DNA of 22,300 nucleotides from Methanomicrobiales archaeon (GTDB lineage: Archaea > Halobacteriota > Methanomicrobia > Methanomicrobiales > Methanospirillaceae). Shown here one piece after another: positions 7,138-15,129 of the stretch. Every line of letters starts with the position of its first letter. Position 1 is the stretch's first letter. The stretch is taken from NCBI GenBank assembly GCA_013415575.1, contig JAAEES010000003.1:1-22300 (forward strand), written 5' to 3'. Made by a program: the position numbers and the translations under genes. The notes beneath the pieces are model-generated. The model searched no databases and was not told where the DNA came from. It saw nothing but the letters and a program-made list of their open reading frames with translations.

Positions 7138-8171
7138 CAGCCGCTTCTCCGGGACAGGATATTCGCCGGTTGCTTGTGGCCCGGGCTTTGACCGCTCCAA
7201 GCCCCCTCAATGTTCAGCCCTGGATGGTCCGGTTCCCTGCCCCCGGCCGTATCGATCTCTTCATCGACCCTGATCGGATTCTTCCTGCACTTGACCCTTA
7301 TTTCCGCCAGATTCTCATCGCGCACGGTGCATTCCTTGAAAACCTGGATATCGCCGCCCGTGACCAGGGATTCCGGACTGATATAGCCGTGTTTCCTTCA
7401 GGATGGCCCGGAGTCCGGCTGGATCTCACCGATCCGATAGCCCGGATCGATCTTGTCGAAGATAACACGGTGGAGAACGATCCGCTCGGCGCTGCACTCT
7501 CCCTTCGCTGTACCAGCAGGAGACCGTACCGCGATTCTGGTATCAGCCCCGGGGCCCTCACCCAACTCTCCGATGCCTACGATCAGTGCTTTATCCCGAT
7601 GGGGGTGCTCTCTGATCCCGGGTCCCGATCTACCATCGCGAGCTTCCTCGAGCAGGCGACGGTCATCGAATTCGCCGGTGAAGAGCGGTTCCGGGAACTC
7701 CTGTCATTCATGCCCGTCACCCGTAACGAACACCGCCGGGACGGATACGGCCTTTCGCACCTGGGTCTCTCCCCGCCCTCCCGGTTCTTCGCACGGCTCC
7801 GGATGGCCCTCCTCCCTGAGGAGCGCAGGGATGCCTTCCTGAAAGAGACCCTGATCAAGCTTGCCCGTCAGCAGGCGGCCACTGCCGCAGCATACGGCTG
7901 GATTACCACCACCGGAAACCTGCGGGTTGAGCAGCTGAATGCAGGGAGGGCATTTGAGCGGGTGGCCCTCACAGCTGCATCACTCGGCCTCTCGCTTCAG
8001 CCCATGAACCAGATCCTCTCAGACTGCCCCGGCATAGAGGATATCAGGCAGGAATTTTCCGGATTTCTCGGTATCAAGGAAACCCGCACCATCCAGATGT
8101 TCTTCCGAATCGGGTACGCGGCTCAAGTCCCGCGTACATCCCGGCGCCCGGTTGAGGACATTATCCGGTGA
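7134..8171 (+). CDS. Acg-like nitroreductase-family protein
   Basis: A 345-residue protein resembling the Acg branch of the nitroreductase superfamily. Visible signatures: ALTAPSPLNVQPW near 17-29, the position where nitroreductases have S-x-x-N-x-Q-P-W for FMN contact; LSLRCTSRRPYRD near 122-134; a middle region consistent with tandem degenerate nitroreductase halves; GRAFERVALTAASLGLSLQP near 271-290; and a C-terminal MFFRIGYA. Acg-type proteins have a lid and a flavin site that may not carry out classical nitroreduction. The GTG start overlaps the SemiSWEET stop. A link between a sugar-type facilitator and a flavoprotein is unexpected and has no obvious explanation. Confidence 0.75.
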   Translation: MTAASPGQDIRRLLVARALTAPSPLNVQPWMVRFPAPGRIDLFIDPDRILPALDPYFRQILIAHGAFLENLDIAARDQGFRTDIAVFPSGWPGVRLDLTDPIARIDLVEDNTVENDPLGAALSLRCTSRRPYRDSGISPGALTQLSDAYDQCFIPMGVLSDPGSRSTIASFLEQATVIEFAGEERFRELLSFMPVTRNEHRRDGYGLSHLGLSPPSRFFARLRMALLPEERRDAFLKETLIKLARQQAATAAAYGWITTTGNLRVEQLNAGRAFERVALTAASLGLSLQPMNQILSDCPGIEDIRQEFSGFLGIKETRTIQMFFRIGYAAQVPRTSRRPVEDIIR

Positions 8172-8180
8172 ATCCTGCTC

Positions 8181-9434
8181 TCATGACATGAGGATCTGGA
8201 GAACCAGGGCTGCGCAGAAGATAAGGATGCCACATCCCGCAAGAGGAAGGGTATATCCCCGTATCATTGCCGGGAGACCGTTGCCGGTGGCGTGCTTTAC
8301 GATCCAGAAGAAGGGATCGGTCACGTAGCTGAAGACAAAGGTCCCGGCAACGACCATCAGTACCATGGCAATCGGGTGAACGGCGGCTGCGGCCGTAGTT
8401 CCGGCCAGGATCTCCGCAGTGATCACGGCGGTCACCACCCGCGAGCCCTGGGCAGTCTGGAGGATGGCGGCGAGCAGGAACGGTGCCGCAAACAGGGGTG
8501 CAAAGGCGGCTATTCCTCCCAGTGCAGCACCGGCAAACCCGGATTCCAGGATAACCGCAGCCAGTGCCCCGGCACCACAGATATCAAAGATGATAAGACC
8601 GGCATGCTTTGCTCCCCGGTGAAGTCCGGACATCCGTGCGGATGGCGATGCCAGGGCTGTTGCGGTTATCGCTCCGGTCAGCATGATCACCTGGATAAGG
8701 GATCCGGTGGACAGACCGAGTGCAACACCCGCAGGAATTGCCAGGAGAATAGCTGCGAATGGTGCCCAGGCACGGAGATGGGCCCGCGGTGCGGGTTCTG
8801 CGGGGGGCAGATTGCCAGCCCCTTCAGGCACAGGGCATGCTACAGCCCGTCGGAAGACTGCAAGCACTCCGGCAAGCAGGAGAAGGGAAAGCGTGACTGC
8901 CACAGCGTCGTATGCAAGGGGAGATTCACCGGAGAGGAGCGCCTCGAACAGGGGGATGGTGACCGGCGTCGGATAGATGAGGCCAAATGAGATGAGGCTC
9001 CCGATAGCAGCTAGGGTAAGAAGCGTCCGGCTCGATTCGTCCCTGCCGAGATTCCTGACGATCGGTTCAAGGATGATGAATGCGGTGATGCTGCATGCCA
9101 CCGGGAGTGCCAGCAGGTAGCCGGAGATCCCGGAGAGGGTTGCCGGCGTTCTGATATATCCCCGGATATCTGCGACGATATCTGCCACCTGCCCCTGCTC
9201 CTCGAGCATTTTTGCGATGACTGCTCCTGAGAGGATGACGATAGCGAAGAGCCCGAAGACCTTTCCGAGTCCGGCTGTAATCACGGCAATGAGCCGATCG
9301 GGCGGGATAGCGGTGAGGAAACCGTAAAAAAGGGCCCCGCCTACCAGGGTGAAGAACGGGGATATCCGGAACCGGAACCCGATGAAGGAGATGACCAGGA
9401 GGGTGAGGGCAAAGGCGGGGAGGGGTTCTATCAC
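8181..9434 (-). CDS. GntP-like permease (gluconate/organic acid type)
   Basis: A 417-residue integral membrane protein with about 11-12 hydrophobic segments. The C-terminal half has AAILQTAQGSRVVTAVITAE, matching the GntP family pattern (A-x-x-K/Q-x-A-Q-G-S), and SYVTDPFFWIVKHATG, matching its S-x-V-x-D-x-x-F-W-x-x-K segment. GntP relatives are proton symporters for gluconate and related hydroxy acids; the substrate here is unknown. It starts with GTG at 9434, without a Shine-Dalgarno but with TTTTTTATC about 25-33 bases upstream, suggesting a leaderless transcript. It is convergent with the nitroreductase gene (9-base gap) and divergent from the second Isf-like gene. Confidence 0.8.
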   Translation of the reverse strand: MIEPLPAFALTLLVISFIGFRFRISPFFTLVGGALFYGFLTAIPPDRLIAVITAGLGKVFGLFAIVILSGAVIAKMLEEQGQVADIVADIRGYIRTPATLSGISGYLLALPVACSITAFIILEPIVRNLGRDESSRTLLTLAAIGSLISFGLIYPTPVTIPLFEALLSGESPLAYDAVAVTLSLLLLAGVLAVFRRAVACPVPEGAGNLPPAEPAPRAHLRAWAPFAAILLAIPAGVALGLSTGSLIQVIMLTGAITATALASPSARMSGLHRGAKHAGLIIFDICGAGALAAVILESGFAGAALGGIAAFAPLFAAPFLLAAILQTAQGSRVVTAVITAEILAGTTAAAAVHPIAMVLMVVAGTFVFSYVTDPFFWIVKHATGNGLPAMIRGYTLPLAGCGILIFCAALVLQILMS

Positions 9435-9538
9435 AGTATCGTATCGGGTTTCCGGTGATAAAAAAGAGCGGTACCTGTTTGAGGAGTAGGTTATTCCCGG
9501 AAATATGCTTATGTGGCACAGTGTTCTACTCTTTCGTC
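9435..9538. promoter_or_regulatory. Divergent promoter region (GntP-like permease / second Isf-like gene)
   Basis: In this 104-base gap the minus strand carries TTTTTTATC (about 9459-9467), a TATA-like element placed for a leaderless GntP-like mRNA. The plus strand carries AAATATGC (9501-9508), about 31-38 bases before the ATG at 9539, again implying almost no leader. No dyad or other element stands out. Confidence 0.45.
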
Positions 9539-10429
9539 ATGGAGGAATACGAGGAACTCCTCGAACGAAAGGAGGTGGCCGCCGGGGAGGGATCCTACAC
9601 CCTCGTCCTGACCCGCCGTGACCTCTCGTCCCTCTACCCGGGACTGCACATCTTCACCCTCAGGCTCCTGTTGGGTGATCAGACCGTTGCCCTGTTCCGG
9701 ACAAACACGTATGAATACTCCCCGACCGACCCCCTTGATGCCGAATCGGTTACCCGGAAGAAGGCCTTGATCTGGGAGGATCTGCTCTCACGTGATCCCG
9801 AGGCGTTCTTTTCCGCCCATCTGGAGCGGGTTGGCCGGCCGCCGGATGCCGGTAAACCTGACGTGCTCATCATCCAGGGAAGTCCGCGGGCAGACGGAAA
9901 CTGCAGCCTCATAGCAGGATGGGCTGCCGCCGCTTCCGAAGAAGCGGGGTGTTCCGTAGAAGTGGTGTATCCCCATGACCTCTGGATCACGGGCTGCATT
10001 GGGTGCTACCAATGTTATAACACGGGATTCTGCACCTTTGACGATGATATGACCGCGATCATCTCATCACTCCGCCATGCCCGTCTCCTGGTCATTTGCA
10101 CCCCGGTATACACCAGTACGGTGCCCGGGGAGCTGAAGCTGGTGATCGACCGGTTCCAGGCATATCATGCCGAGATGACCCTTGCCGGCAGGTTCATTCC
10201 CAGAAACGGCCTCCTCTTTTCGGTTGCCGGCAGGACCGGGAGAGAGAACTTCACCTGTGTCACCCGGGTGATCCATGACTTCATGGAGAACCTGCGTATC
10301 ATCCCTTCGGGTGATATCCTGGTTGACGGCATTGACCGGCTGCGGGATATCAGGAATGTGCCGGGGCTCGAGGAACGTATCCGGGCAGCAATCACCGGGG
10401 TACTTACCGGTCGGGAAGGCTCCTCATAG
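9539..10429 (+). CDS. Isf-like flavoprotein with novel N-terminal domain
   Basis: A 296-residue protein. Residues 107-296 form a flavodoxin-like NADPH-FMN reductase domain: the flavin phosphate loop is IQGSPRADGNCS (112-123), the Isf-type motif C153-x2-C156-x2-C159-x5-C165 (GCIGCYQCYNTGFC) would hold a 4Fe-4S cluster, and CTPVYTSTVPGELKLVIDR matches the flavin-contact loop. Residues 1-106 (ELLERKEVAAGEGSYTLVL, LHIFTLRLLLGDQTVALF) have no family I recognise. The frame is open upstream to 9455, but the ATG at 9539 fits the TATA element at 9501-9508 and a leaderless start. It is distinct from the 222-residue Isf-like protein at 6037. Confidence 0.8.
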   Translation: MEEYEELLERKEVAAGEGSYTLVLTRRDLSSLYPGLHIFTLRLLLGDQTVALFRTNTYEYSPTDPLDAESVTRKKALIWEDLLSRDPEAFFSAHLERVGRPPDAGKPDVLIIQGSPRADGNCSLIAGWAAAASEEAGCSVEVVYPHDLWITGCIGCYQCYNTGFCTFDDDMTAIISSLRHARLLVICTPVYTSTVPGELKLVIDRFQAYHAEMTLAGRFIPRNGLLFSVAGRTGRENFTCVTRVIHDFMENLRIIPSGDILVDGIDRLRDIRNVPGLEERIRAAITGVLTGREGSS

Positions 10430-10612
10430 ACATGGCAGAAGATGTTTTCTGCTGCCTCCCGGACACACACTCCGCTCTCTCCCGCACTACAGCGCATCCT
10501 CGTTCCCGTTAAGGGTTCGGAAAAGGGGACTCCATATCTGAACACGATCTGCAGGACTCCTCGTCCCCGGCACAGGACCGCGAGTTCGATTCGGCAGGAA
10601 CAGCTCCTCATC

Positions 10613-10630
10613 CTTTTTATCCGGTCCGTC
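10613..10630 (+). promoter_or_regulatory. TATA box with CCGGNCCGTC element upstream of the CorC-like gene
   Basis: CTTTTTAT (10613-10620) is followed directly by CCGGTCCGTC (10621-10630). The same arrangement, with G in place of the central T, occurs at 21693-21710 and on the minus strand at 13382-13400. The expected transcription start is near 10643, giving a leader of about 40 bases with GGGGGA 11 bases before the ATG. The rest of the 251-base gap (10430-10612) shows nothing recognisable. Confidence 0.5.
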
Positions 10631-10680
10631 CCTTATCAGAGTGAACATGTACATCCAGGCGCAGGGGGGAACTGCCGGGC

Positions 10681-12024
10681 ATGGCAGCCACTGAAGTTCT
10701 CCTTGAATTGCTCGTCATCTGCATTCTCATCGGGTTGAACGGGTTCTTCTCCATGGCAGAGTTCGCCCTGGTATCATCGAAAAAAGTCAGGCTCGAACTG
10801 ATGGCAGGGGAAGGAAGTGCCGGGGCTGCAACTGCCCTCGAACTCCTGGAAGATCCAAACACATTCCTCTCCACCGTACAGGTCGCAATCACCCTCATCG
10901 GGATACTCGCAGGGGCCTACGGGGGCATCACCTTTGCCGGGTACCTGTCTCCCGTCATCGGCAGCGTCCCCGGACTTGCCCCGTATGCGCAGGCGATCAG
11001 TGTGGCCATTATCGTCATCGTCACGACATATCTGTCCCTCGTTTTCGGGGAGCTGGTCCCGAAAAGAATCGGTCTTGACAATCCCGAGTATATAGCATCC
11101 CGGGTCGCCCGTATCCTCCGGGCGATTTCGGTCCTTGCATCGCCGCTGGTCCGGCTGCTCTCCGCGAGCACCGACGGAGTTCTCAGGTTGTTCGGAAAAA
11201 AGAGATCGGTGCCGGCAGAAGTCTCGGAAGAAGAGATCTGGAGCATTCTGTCGGAAGGGGCACGCACCGGGGTAATTGAGAAAGCCGAGGAGACCATGGT
11301 CAACGCTATCTTCCGGCTGGGTGACCGGAAGGTCTTCACCCTCATGACACCGCGGCCCGAGATCATCGGGATCGATCTCGAGGAACCCCTGGAATCTAAG
11401 ATGAAGAAGTTGCTCTCGAGTAATCACTTGTATTTTCCGGTATACCGGGGGCAGCTGGATACACTTTCCGGCGTTGTCTGGGTCCGGGACTTCTGGGCTC
11501 AGGTGATCGAGAACGGCGGTGCCGATATCTCCCGGATCATCAGGGAACCGGTTATCATCCCTGAGACGACCCCTGCCCTGAAGCTGCTGGAACTTTTCAG
11601 AACTTCACCGACCCCTATCGCACTCGCGGTCGATGAGTTCGGGGGGATAACCGGCATGATAACGGTGCACGACATCCTGAAAGCGATCATCGGGGACATC
11701 GGGGCACCCGAAGCTGCACCGGGAAGGGGACTGACCCTGCGGGCGGACGGTTCGTACCTGATCGATGGTCTCTACCCCCTCGATGAAGTGAAGGTTCTCT
11801 TTGGCATATCCCGGCTCCCGGGCGAGCGTGAAGGGCTCTTCCACACTCTCGCAGGGTTCATGGTGATGGAACTTGGAAAAATACCGGTAACCGGTGATGT
11901 GTTTGAATGGGACAATCTCCGATTCGAGGTGGTCGACATGGACGGAAACAGGATTGATACGATCCTGGTCACACCAATTTCCTCTGCCAGAGAAACAGGG
12001 GAGAGCGCAGGTAACGGGGAATAG
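10681..12024 (+). CDS. CorC/HlyC-family membrane protein (DUF21-CBS-CorC_HlyC)
   Basis: A 447-residue protein with the standard three-part layout. The DUF21/CNNM membrane domain covers about 1-190: LNGFFSMAEFALVSSKKVRLE, TFLSTVQVAITLIGILAGAYGG, and LVFGELVPKRIGL are its conserved motifs. Two CBS domains follow (about 215-335: FTLMTPRPEIIGID, HLYFPVYRG, PIALAVDEFGGITGMITVHDIL). The C-terminal CorC_HlyC domain (about 355-435) includes FHTLAGFMVMELGKIP and FEVVDMDGNRIDTILV. Family members are linked to Mg2+/Co2+ efflux or metal homeostasis. Length and motifs are complete. The uracil-DNA glycosylase gene begins 65 bases downstream. Confidence 0.93.
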   Translation: MAATEVLLELLVICILIGLNGFFSMAEFALVSSKKVRLELMAGEGSAGAATALELLEDPNTFLSTVQVAITLIGILAGAYGGITFAGYLSPVIGSVPGLAPYAQAISVAIIVIVTTYLSLVFGELVPKRIGLDNPEYIASRVARILRAISVLASPLVRLLSASTDGVLRLFGKKRSVPAEVSEEEIWSILSEGARTGVIEKAEETMVNAIFRLGDRKVFTLMTPRPEIIGIDLEEPLESKMKKLLSSNHLYFPVYRGQLDTLSGVVWVRDFWAQVIENGGADISRIIREPVIIPETTPALKLLELFRTSPTPIALAVDEFGGITGMITVHDILKAIIGDIGAPEAAPGRGLTLRADGSYLIDGLYPLDEVKVLFGISRLPGEREGLFHTLAGFMVMELGKIPVTGDVFEWDNLRFEVVDMDGNRIDTILVTPISSARETGESAGNGE

Positions 12025-12089
12025 GGTCACGGGGTCCACCCTGGATCGAATTTTTCAAATCAATGCGGAACGATTAAGAGTATACAGTT

Positions 12090-12680
12090 ATGACCGATGA
12101 GGAAGCCCGTGTCCTGAACGATGAGATCCTCTCCTGCACCCGGTGCCGGCTCTCCTTCGGGCGCAGCCATGCTGTTCCAGGAGAAGGTCCGGTTCCGTCG
12201 CGGATCGTGCTTGTCGGTGAGGCTCCCGGGGAGAAGGAGGATCGCTCAGGGCGTCCGTTTGCCGGGAGGGCCGGGAGTGTCCTGAACCGTCTCCTGGCCT
12301 CGATAGGGCTCTCCCGGGATGACGTCTTCATCACCAGCATCCTCAAGTGCCGGCCTCCGGAAAACAGGGATCCGAAAAACGATGAGATAGCTTCCTGTAA
12401 ACCCTACCTTGACCGGCAGATTGCCCTGCTGCGCCCATCCATTATCGTTCCTATGGGACGCTTCTCAGCAGCGGTCATCATGGGCCAGTTCGGGGTTCCG
12501 GGGGGGAGGATCAGCGAGATCCACGGAAAGGCATTCCGGGCCGAAGCGCCACACGGGCCGATCATCCTGTTTCCGGTCTACCACCCGGCGGTCGTTACCC
12601 ACAACCCCCCACTCCGGGGAGATCTCGAGACGGACTTCAGGAGACTGAAAGAGATCCTCGAGGGCATCTCCCCTGTTTAG
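12090..12680 (+). CDS. udg: Family 4 uracil-DNA glycosylase, 4Fe-4S
   Basis: A 196-residue DNA repair enzyme that removes uracil arising from cytosine deamination. The family 4 active-site motif is GEAPG (43-47), followed by RPFAGRAG, and motif II is HPA (165-167, PVYHPA). Cysteines 16, 19, 87 and 103 (SCTRC, LKCRPPENRDP, ASC) are the four ligands of the 4Fe-4S cluster. Length matches the usual 190-210. It lies 65 bases after the CorC-like gene on the same strand and may be co-transcribed, although no functional link is evident. No strong Shine-Dalgarno is seen. Confidence 0.93.
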   Translation: MTDEEARVLNDEILSCTRCRLSFGRSHAVPGEGPVPSRIVLVGEAPGEKEDRSGRPFAGRAGSVLNRLLASIGLSRDDVFITSILKCRPPENRDPKNDEIASCKPYLDRQIALLRPSIIVPMGRFSAAVIMGQFGVPGGRISEIHGKAFRAEAPHGPIILFPVYHPAVVTHNPPLRGDLETDFRRLKEILEGISPV

Positions 12681-12732
12681 CATCGCTATTGTGAGGATAT
12701 TCCCTGCCCGCTTTCCTCCGTTCCATTTCCGG

Positions 12733-13362
12733 TCACTTCTGTGCTGCCTTTCCGGCGATATAGATTCCGAGAGGGACAAAGAGATAGACCCAGGTGGTAT
12801 ACGCCATACCACCCACCGAGAGGAGAATTCCGATGACCGAGATTGCCGGGGTGACGAGAGCTTTGTAAATTCCGATTCTCAAATACTCTGGCATTATCCC
12901 GTTTCTCAGCAGGAAGGGGTGCCGGGTGACATACCACCACTGGATGGCAATCATACCGCTCACGACAAGAAGATTTGTCTCAAAGACGATGTTGGCGAGG
13001 GGCACACCACTGAAATCGCCAACCAGGAGGGTAGAGAACGGGATTAGGGCGACGAAGAGGAGGATCAGCATATTCAGACGGAGAAAATTCCGGTCGGTAT
13101 GGGGCATCTTGTCGGTAAGGAAGTGGTGGCTGACCCACATTCCTGACAGGATCAGGAATGCGATAATGTAGTGGATGAAATCGGTAGAGAGCGAAACCAG
13201 GATGTCATCGACGTCGGTGGGCAAAGGCGTACCCTGGATTGGCGGGATCACGAAACCAAGCACGAGAAGGGTCATGGCAAAGGCAAAAATACCATCGGAA
13301 AGCGCTTCCATGCGTCCTTTTGAAATTCCCACGAAGTGTTGGGATGTCTCCTCTCCAGGCAT
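12733..13362 (-). CDS. TMEM175-family (DUF1211) potassium-channel-like protein
   Basis: A 209-residue membrane protein. The family hallmark RMEALSDGIFAFAMTLLVL lies at 17-35, where the (F/L)SD-x-x-x-A-(I/F) motif lines the pore in prokaryotic TMEM175. Five further hydrophobic segments follow (about 60-75, 93-115, 125-142, 165-185, 190-205), giving the usual six. Prokaryotic TMEM175 proteins form tetrameric K+-selective channels. It has a clear promoter (TATA at about 13394-13401), a leader of about 15 bases, and is divergent from the DUF2769 gene and convergent with the glycosylase gene. Confidence 0.88.
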   Translation of the reverse strand: MPGEETSQHFVGISKGRMEALSDGIFAFAMTLLVLGFVIPPIQGTPLPTDVDDILVSLSTDFIHYIIAFLILSGMWVSHHFLTDKMPHTDRNFLRLNMLILLFVALIPFSTLLVGDFSGVPLANIVFETNLLVVSGMIAIQWWYVTRHPFLLRNGIMPEYLRIGIYKALVTPAISVIGILLSVGGMAYTTWVYLFVPLGIYIAGKAAQK

Positions 13363-13381
13363 GATTTCTCAGGCAACCTTT

Positions 13382-13402
13382 GACGGCCCGGATATTATAT
13401 CG
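13382..13402 (-). promoter_or_regulatory. TATA box with CCGGGCCGTC element of the TMEM175-like gene
   Basis: Read on the minus strand, CGATATAATAT runs straight into CCGGGCCGTC (13391-13382), followed 19 bases later by the ATG at 13362. The TATA box is strong and well placed. The GC-rich decamer in the same place relative to TATA is shared with the promoters at 10613 and 21693. Confidence 0.6.
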
Positions 13403-13481
13403 TATGCGTTTGTTCCGGTACAGCAGCAGCGGCCACAACCATACGCTTTTAACGGTACCGGATTGAGGATTCTGGAAAAAC

Positions 13482-13489
13482 CATATAAA
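13482..13489 (+). promoter_or_regulatory. TATA box of the DUF2769 gene
   Basis: CATATAAA, preceded by an A-run (GGAAAAAC) that could act as the BRE, lies 38-45 bases before the ATG at 13527. It predicts transcription from about 13512. Unlike its divergent neighbour it does not carry the CCGGNCCGTC decamer. Confidence 0.55.
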
Positions 13490-13526
13490 GGTGGGGAGGT
13501 ACCCTGTCGTATAGAGGCACTATAGT

Positions 13527-13775
13527 ATGGCAGTCGTTGAAGACAACCAGGAAAACATGGAGATCTGCAAACGGTTCTGCGGAACCTGTCCGACATACCA
13601 GACAAACAGGATGAAGGAGTCCCCTCCTCACGCCCTGTTCTGTGCGAGAGGGAAATCGGCCATTGCGGACACGGCGGAAAACAAGGGATGCAACTGCTTC
13701 CAATGTGATGTATTCAAGAAATATAACCTGAAAGGCGGCTTCTTCTGCCTCCATGGGACTGAAGGGTCAAAATAA
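13527..13775 (+). CDS. DUF2769 Cys-rich small protein
   Basis: An 82-residue protein with eight cysteines at 14, 18, 21, 39, 55, 57, 60 and 74 in the pattern of DUF2769: ICKRFCGTCPTY, ALFCARGKS, GCNCFQCDVFKKYNL, GGFFCLHG. DUF2769 is found mainly in methanogenic archaea and its function is unknown; the paired cysteine clusters suggest binding of zinc or an Fe-S cluster. It has its own TATA box and GAGG before the ATG, and appears monocistronic. Confidence 0.85.
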   Translation: MAVVEDNQENMEICKRFCGTCPTYQTNRMKESPPHALFCARGKSAIADTAENKGCNCFQCDVFKKYNLKGGFFCLHGTEGSK

Positions 13776-13858
13776 TATCCTTCTTTCCATCCAGCAGCAT
13801 CGGGCGGCCCGGGCGGTCCATTCCACAAATTGCACGCAGGAACCGTCACGCTCATCGT

Positions 13859-14431
13859 TCAGGAAGACCTGAACATGCTCTCCACCTCGGCCGCCTTCAC
13901 CATTCCCACCCCGATAGCTGCCATGTCCCTGCAGTTCGAGCGGTGGATCTCATCATTCTGTGCGGAAACCGCGTCCTCAACGAGGAACGTGCGATAGTTG
14001 AGGGCGAAGGCATCAAAGACCGTGGTCCGGATGCAGTTCGGGGTCTGGATACCAGCCACAACCACCGTATCCACTGACAGCGTCCGGAGCATCAGGTCAA
14101 GCTCGGTCTGCATGAAGGCGCTCATCCGCGTCTTCCTGATGACATATTCCCCTGTCGCCGGTTCAAGCTCGCTGATCACCTGGGCTCCCTTCGTCCCTTC
14201 AACGGCAAATGGCGTCCGCTGGAAGATCTCCCTCCTGAAGATCTCCACATCCGATCCATCCGGGCGGTGAACGCGGAGGATATGGAAGACCGGGAGCCTG
14301 TGCCGGCGGAATGATTGGAGGACGCTCCGGATATTCCCGACAATACTCTCTGCGTCCCTGACTCTGAGAGGGGCACCCTCGCGGACAAAATCATTCTGCA
14401 TATCGATGATGAGTAGTGCGGATCTCGTCAT
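13859..14431 (-). CDS. Isochorismatase-family cysteine hydrolase
   Basis: A 190-residue soluble enzyme with the full catalytic triad of the isochorismatase/nicotinamidase superfamily: Asp10 in LLIIDMQNDF, Lys100 in YVIRKTRMSAF, and Cys133 in GIQTPNCIRTT with the usual cis-peptide loop before it. The family hydrolyses amides or vinyl ethers (nicotinamide, isochorismate, N-carbamoyl compounds); the substrate here is not clear. Histidines of the nicotinamidase metal site (D-x-H pattern) are not evident, which argues against nicotinamidase. GGTGAG five bases before the ATG is a good ribosome site. It is divergent from the TrmO-like genes. Confidence 0.9.
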   Translation of the reverse strand: MTRSALLIIDMQNDFVREGAPLRVRDAESIVGNIRSVLQSFRRHRLPVFHILRVHRPDGSDVEIFRREIFQRTPFAVEGTKGAQVISELEPATGEYVIRKTRMSAFMQTELDLMLRTLSVDTVVVAGIQTPNCIRTTVFDAFALNYRTFLVEDAVSAQNDEIHRSNCRDMAAIGVGMVKAAEVESMFRSS

Positions 14432-14592
14432 AGGTACTCACCGTACTTGTATCTGGATGCCGATCAGGAAAAAGAGTGCGATACATACCCGGGAACATCC
14501 CCATCCGCCCACGGGCATCTTCAGATTCAGGAAGGCGATGAAGGCTTGCACCAACCCAACTCTCTTTCTCCTCCCTGGTTGGATATCTGGGC

Positions 14593-15099
14593 ATGGAGGT
14601 CTGCTATTCGTTCATCGGAATCATCCACTCTCCATTTACCGGGCAGCCCGAAACTCCCATCCAGAGCGTGTACAGCTCTGCTGAAGGCACCATCGAGATC
14701 TTCCCGGAATATACCGATGGCCTCCAGGAGATCGAAGGGTTTTCCCACCTCATCCTCCTCTACCACTTCCATGTTGAAGGTCCGTTGCGGCTCCGGGTTG
14801 CCCCGTTTCTGGACCATGAAAATGAACGGGGGATCTTCTCCACCCGTCACCATGACCGCCCAAACCGGATCGGTCTCTCTATCGTGGAGCTCCTGTCTGT
14901 GGAAGAAACTACCCTGTCCATCCGGGGTATCGATGTTCTTGACGGGACTCCGCTCCTCGATATTAAGCCGTATGTCCTCCGGTTCGACCACCGTGACCAT
15001 GTCCGATCAGGCTGGATCGACCGGGCTGACCGTGAACGGGAGATATCGTTATTCACGCCGGAATACCTGACCCGGAAGAGGGAACCGGGGAAAGAATAA
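14593..15099 (+). CDS. trmO: TrmO/TsaA-like tRNA methyltransferase
   Basis: A 168-residue beta-barrel SAM-dependent methyltransferase of the TsaA/YaeB family, which N6-methylates t6A at position 37 of ANN-decoding tRNAs. Features: YSFIGIIHSPF at the start, TIEIFPEYTDGLQEIEGFSHLILLY (33-57), the conserved RPNRIGLS (89-96), LDGTPLLDIKPYV (about 115-127). The extra 25-30 residues at the C-terminus (HVRSGWIDRADRE onward) distinguish it from the shorter copy next door. The 160-base gap upstream shows no clear TATA box. A second TsaA-domain gene begins 30 bases downstream. Confidence 0.88.
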   Translation: MEVCYSFIGIIHSPFTGQPETPIQSVYSSAEGTIEIFPEYTDGLQEIEGFSHLILLYHFHVEGPLRLRVAPFLDHENERGIFSTRHHDRPNRIGLSIVELLSVEETTLSIRGIDVLDGTPLLDIKPYVLRFDHRDHVRSGWIDRADREREISLFTPEYLTRKREPGKE

Positions 15100-15129
15100 A
15101 GGGAACGGGGATCCTGTAATCTTCGGATT

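Noticed and set aside
10575..10600. GAGTTCGATTC, resembling a tRNA T-loop
   Set aside because: The flanking bases do not form the five-pair T-stem and no acceptor stem or anticodon arm can be placed around it.
10647..10694. 15-codon upstream reading frame (MYIQAQGG...) overlapping the start of the CorC-like gene
   Set aside because: Close to the predicted 5' end and could be a leader peptide, but it has no good ribosome site and such short frames are expected by chance.
10774..11427. Long open frame (217 residues) on the minus strand inside the CorC-like gene
   Set aside because: It lies wholly within a gene with clear conserved domains; its Asp/Gly/Arg-rich composition is an artefact of GC-rich codon use.
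14447..15070. 207-residue plus-strand frame overlapping the first TrmO-like gene
   Set aside because: It is in a different frame from the TrmO domain, is Ser/Arg-rich without a recognisable fold, and the TrmO frame has full family motifs.
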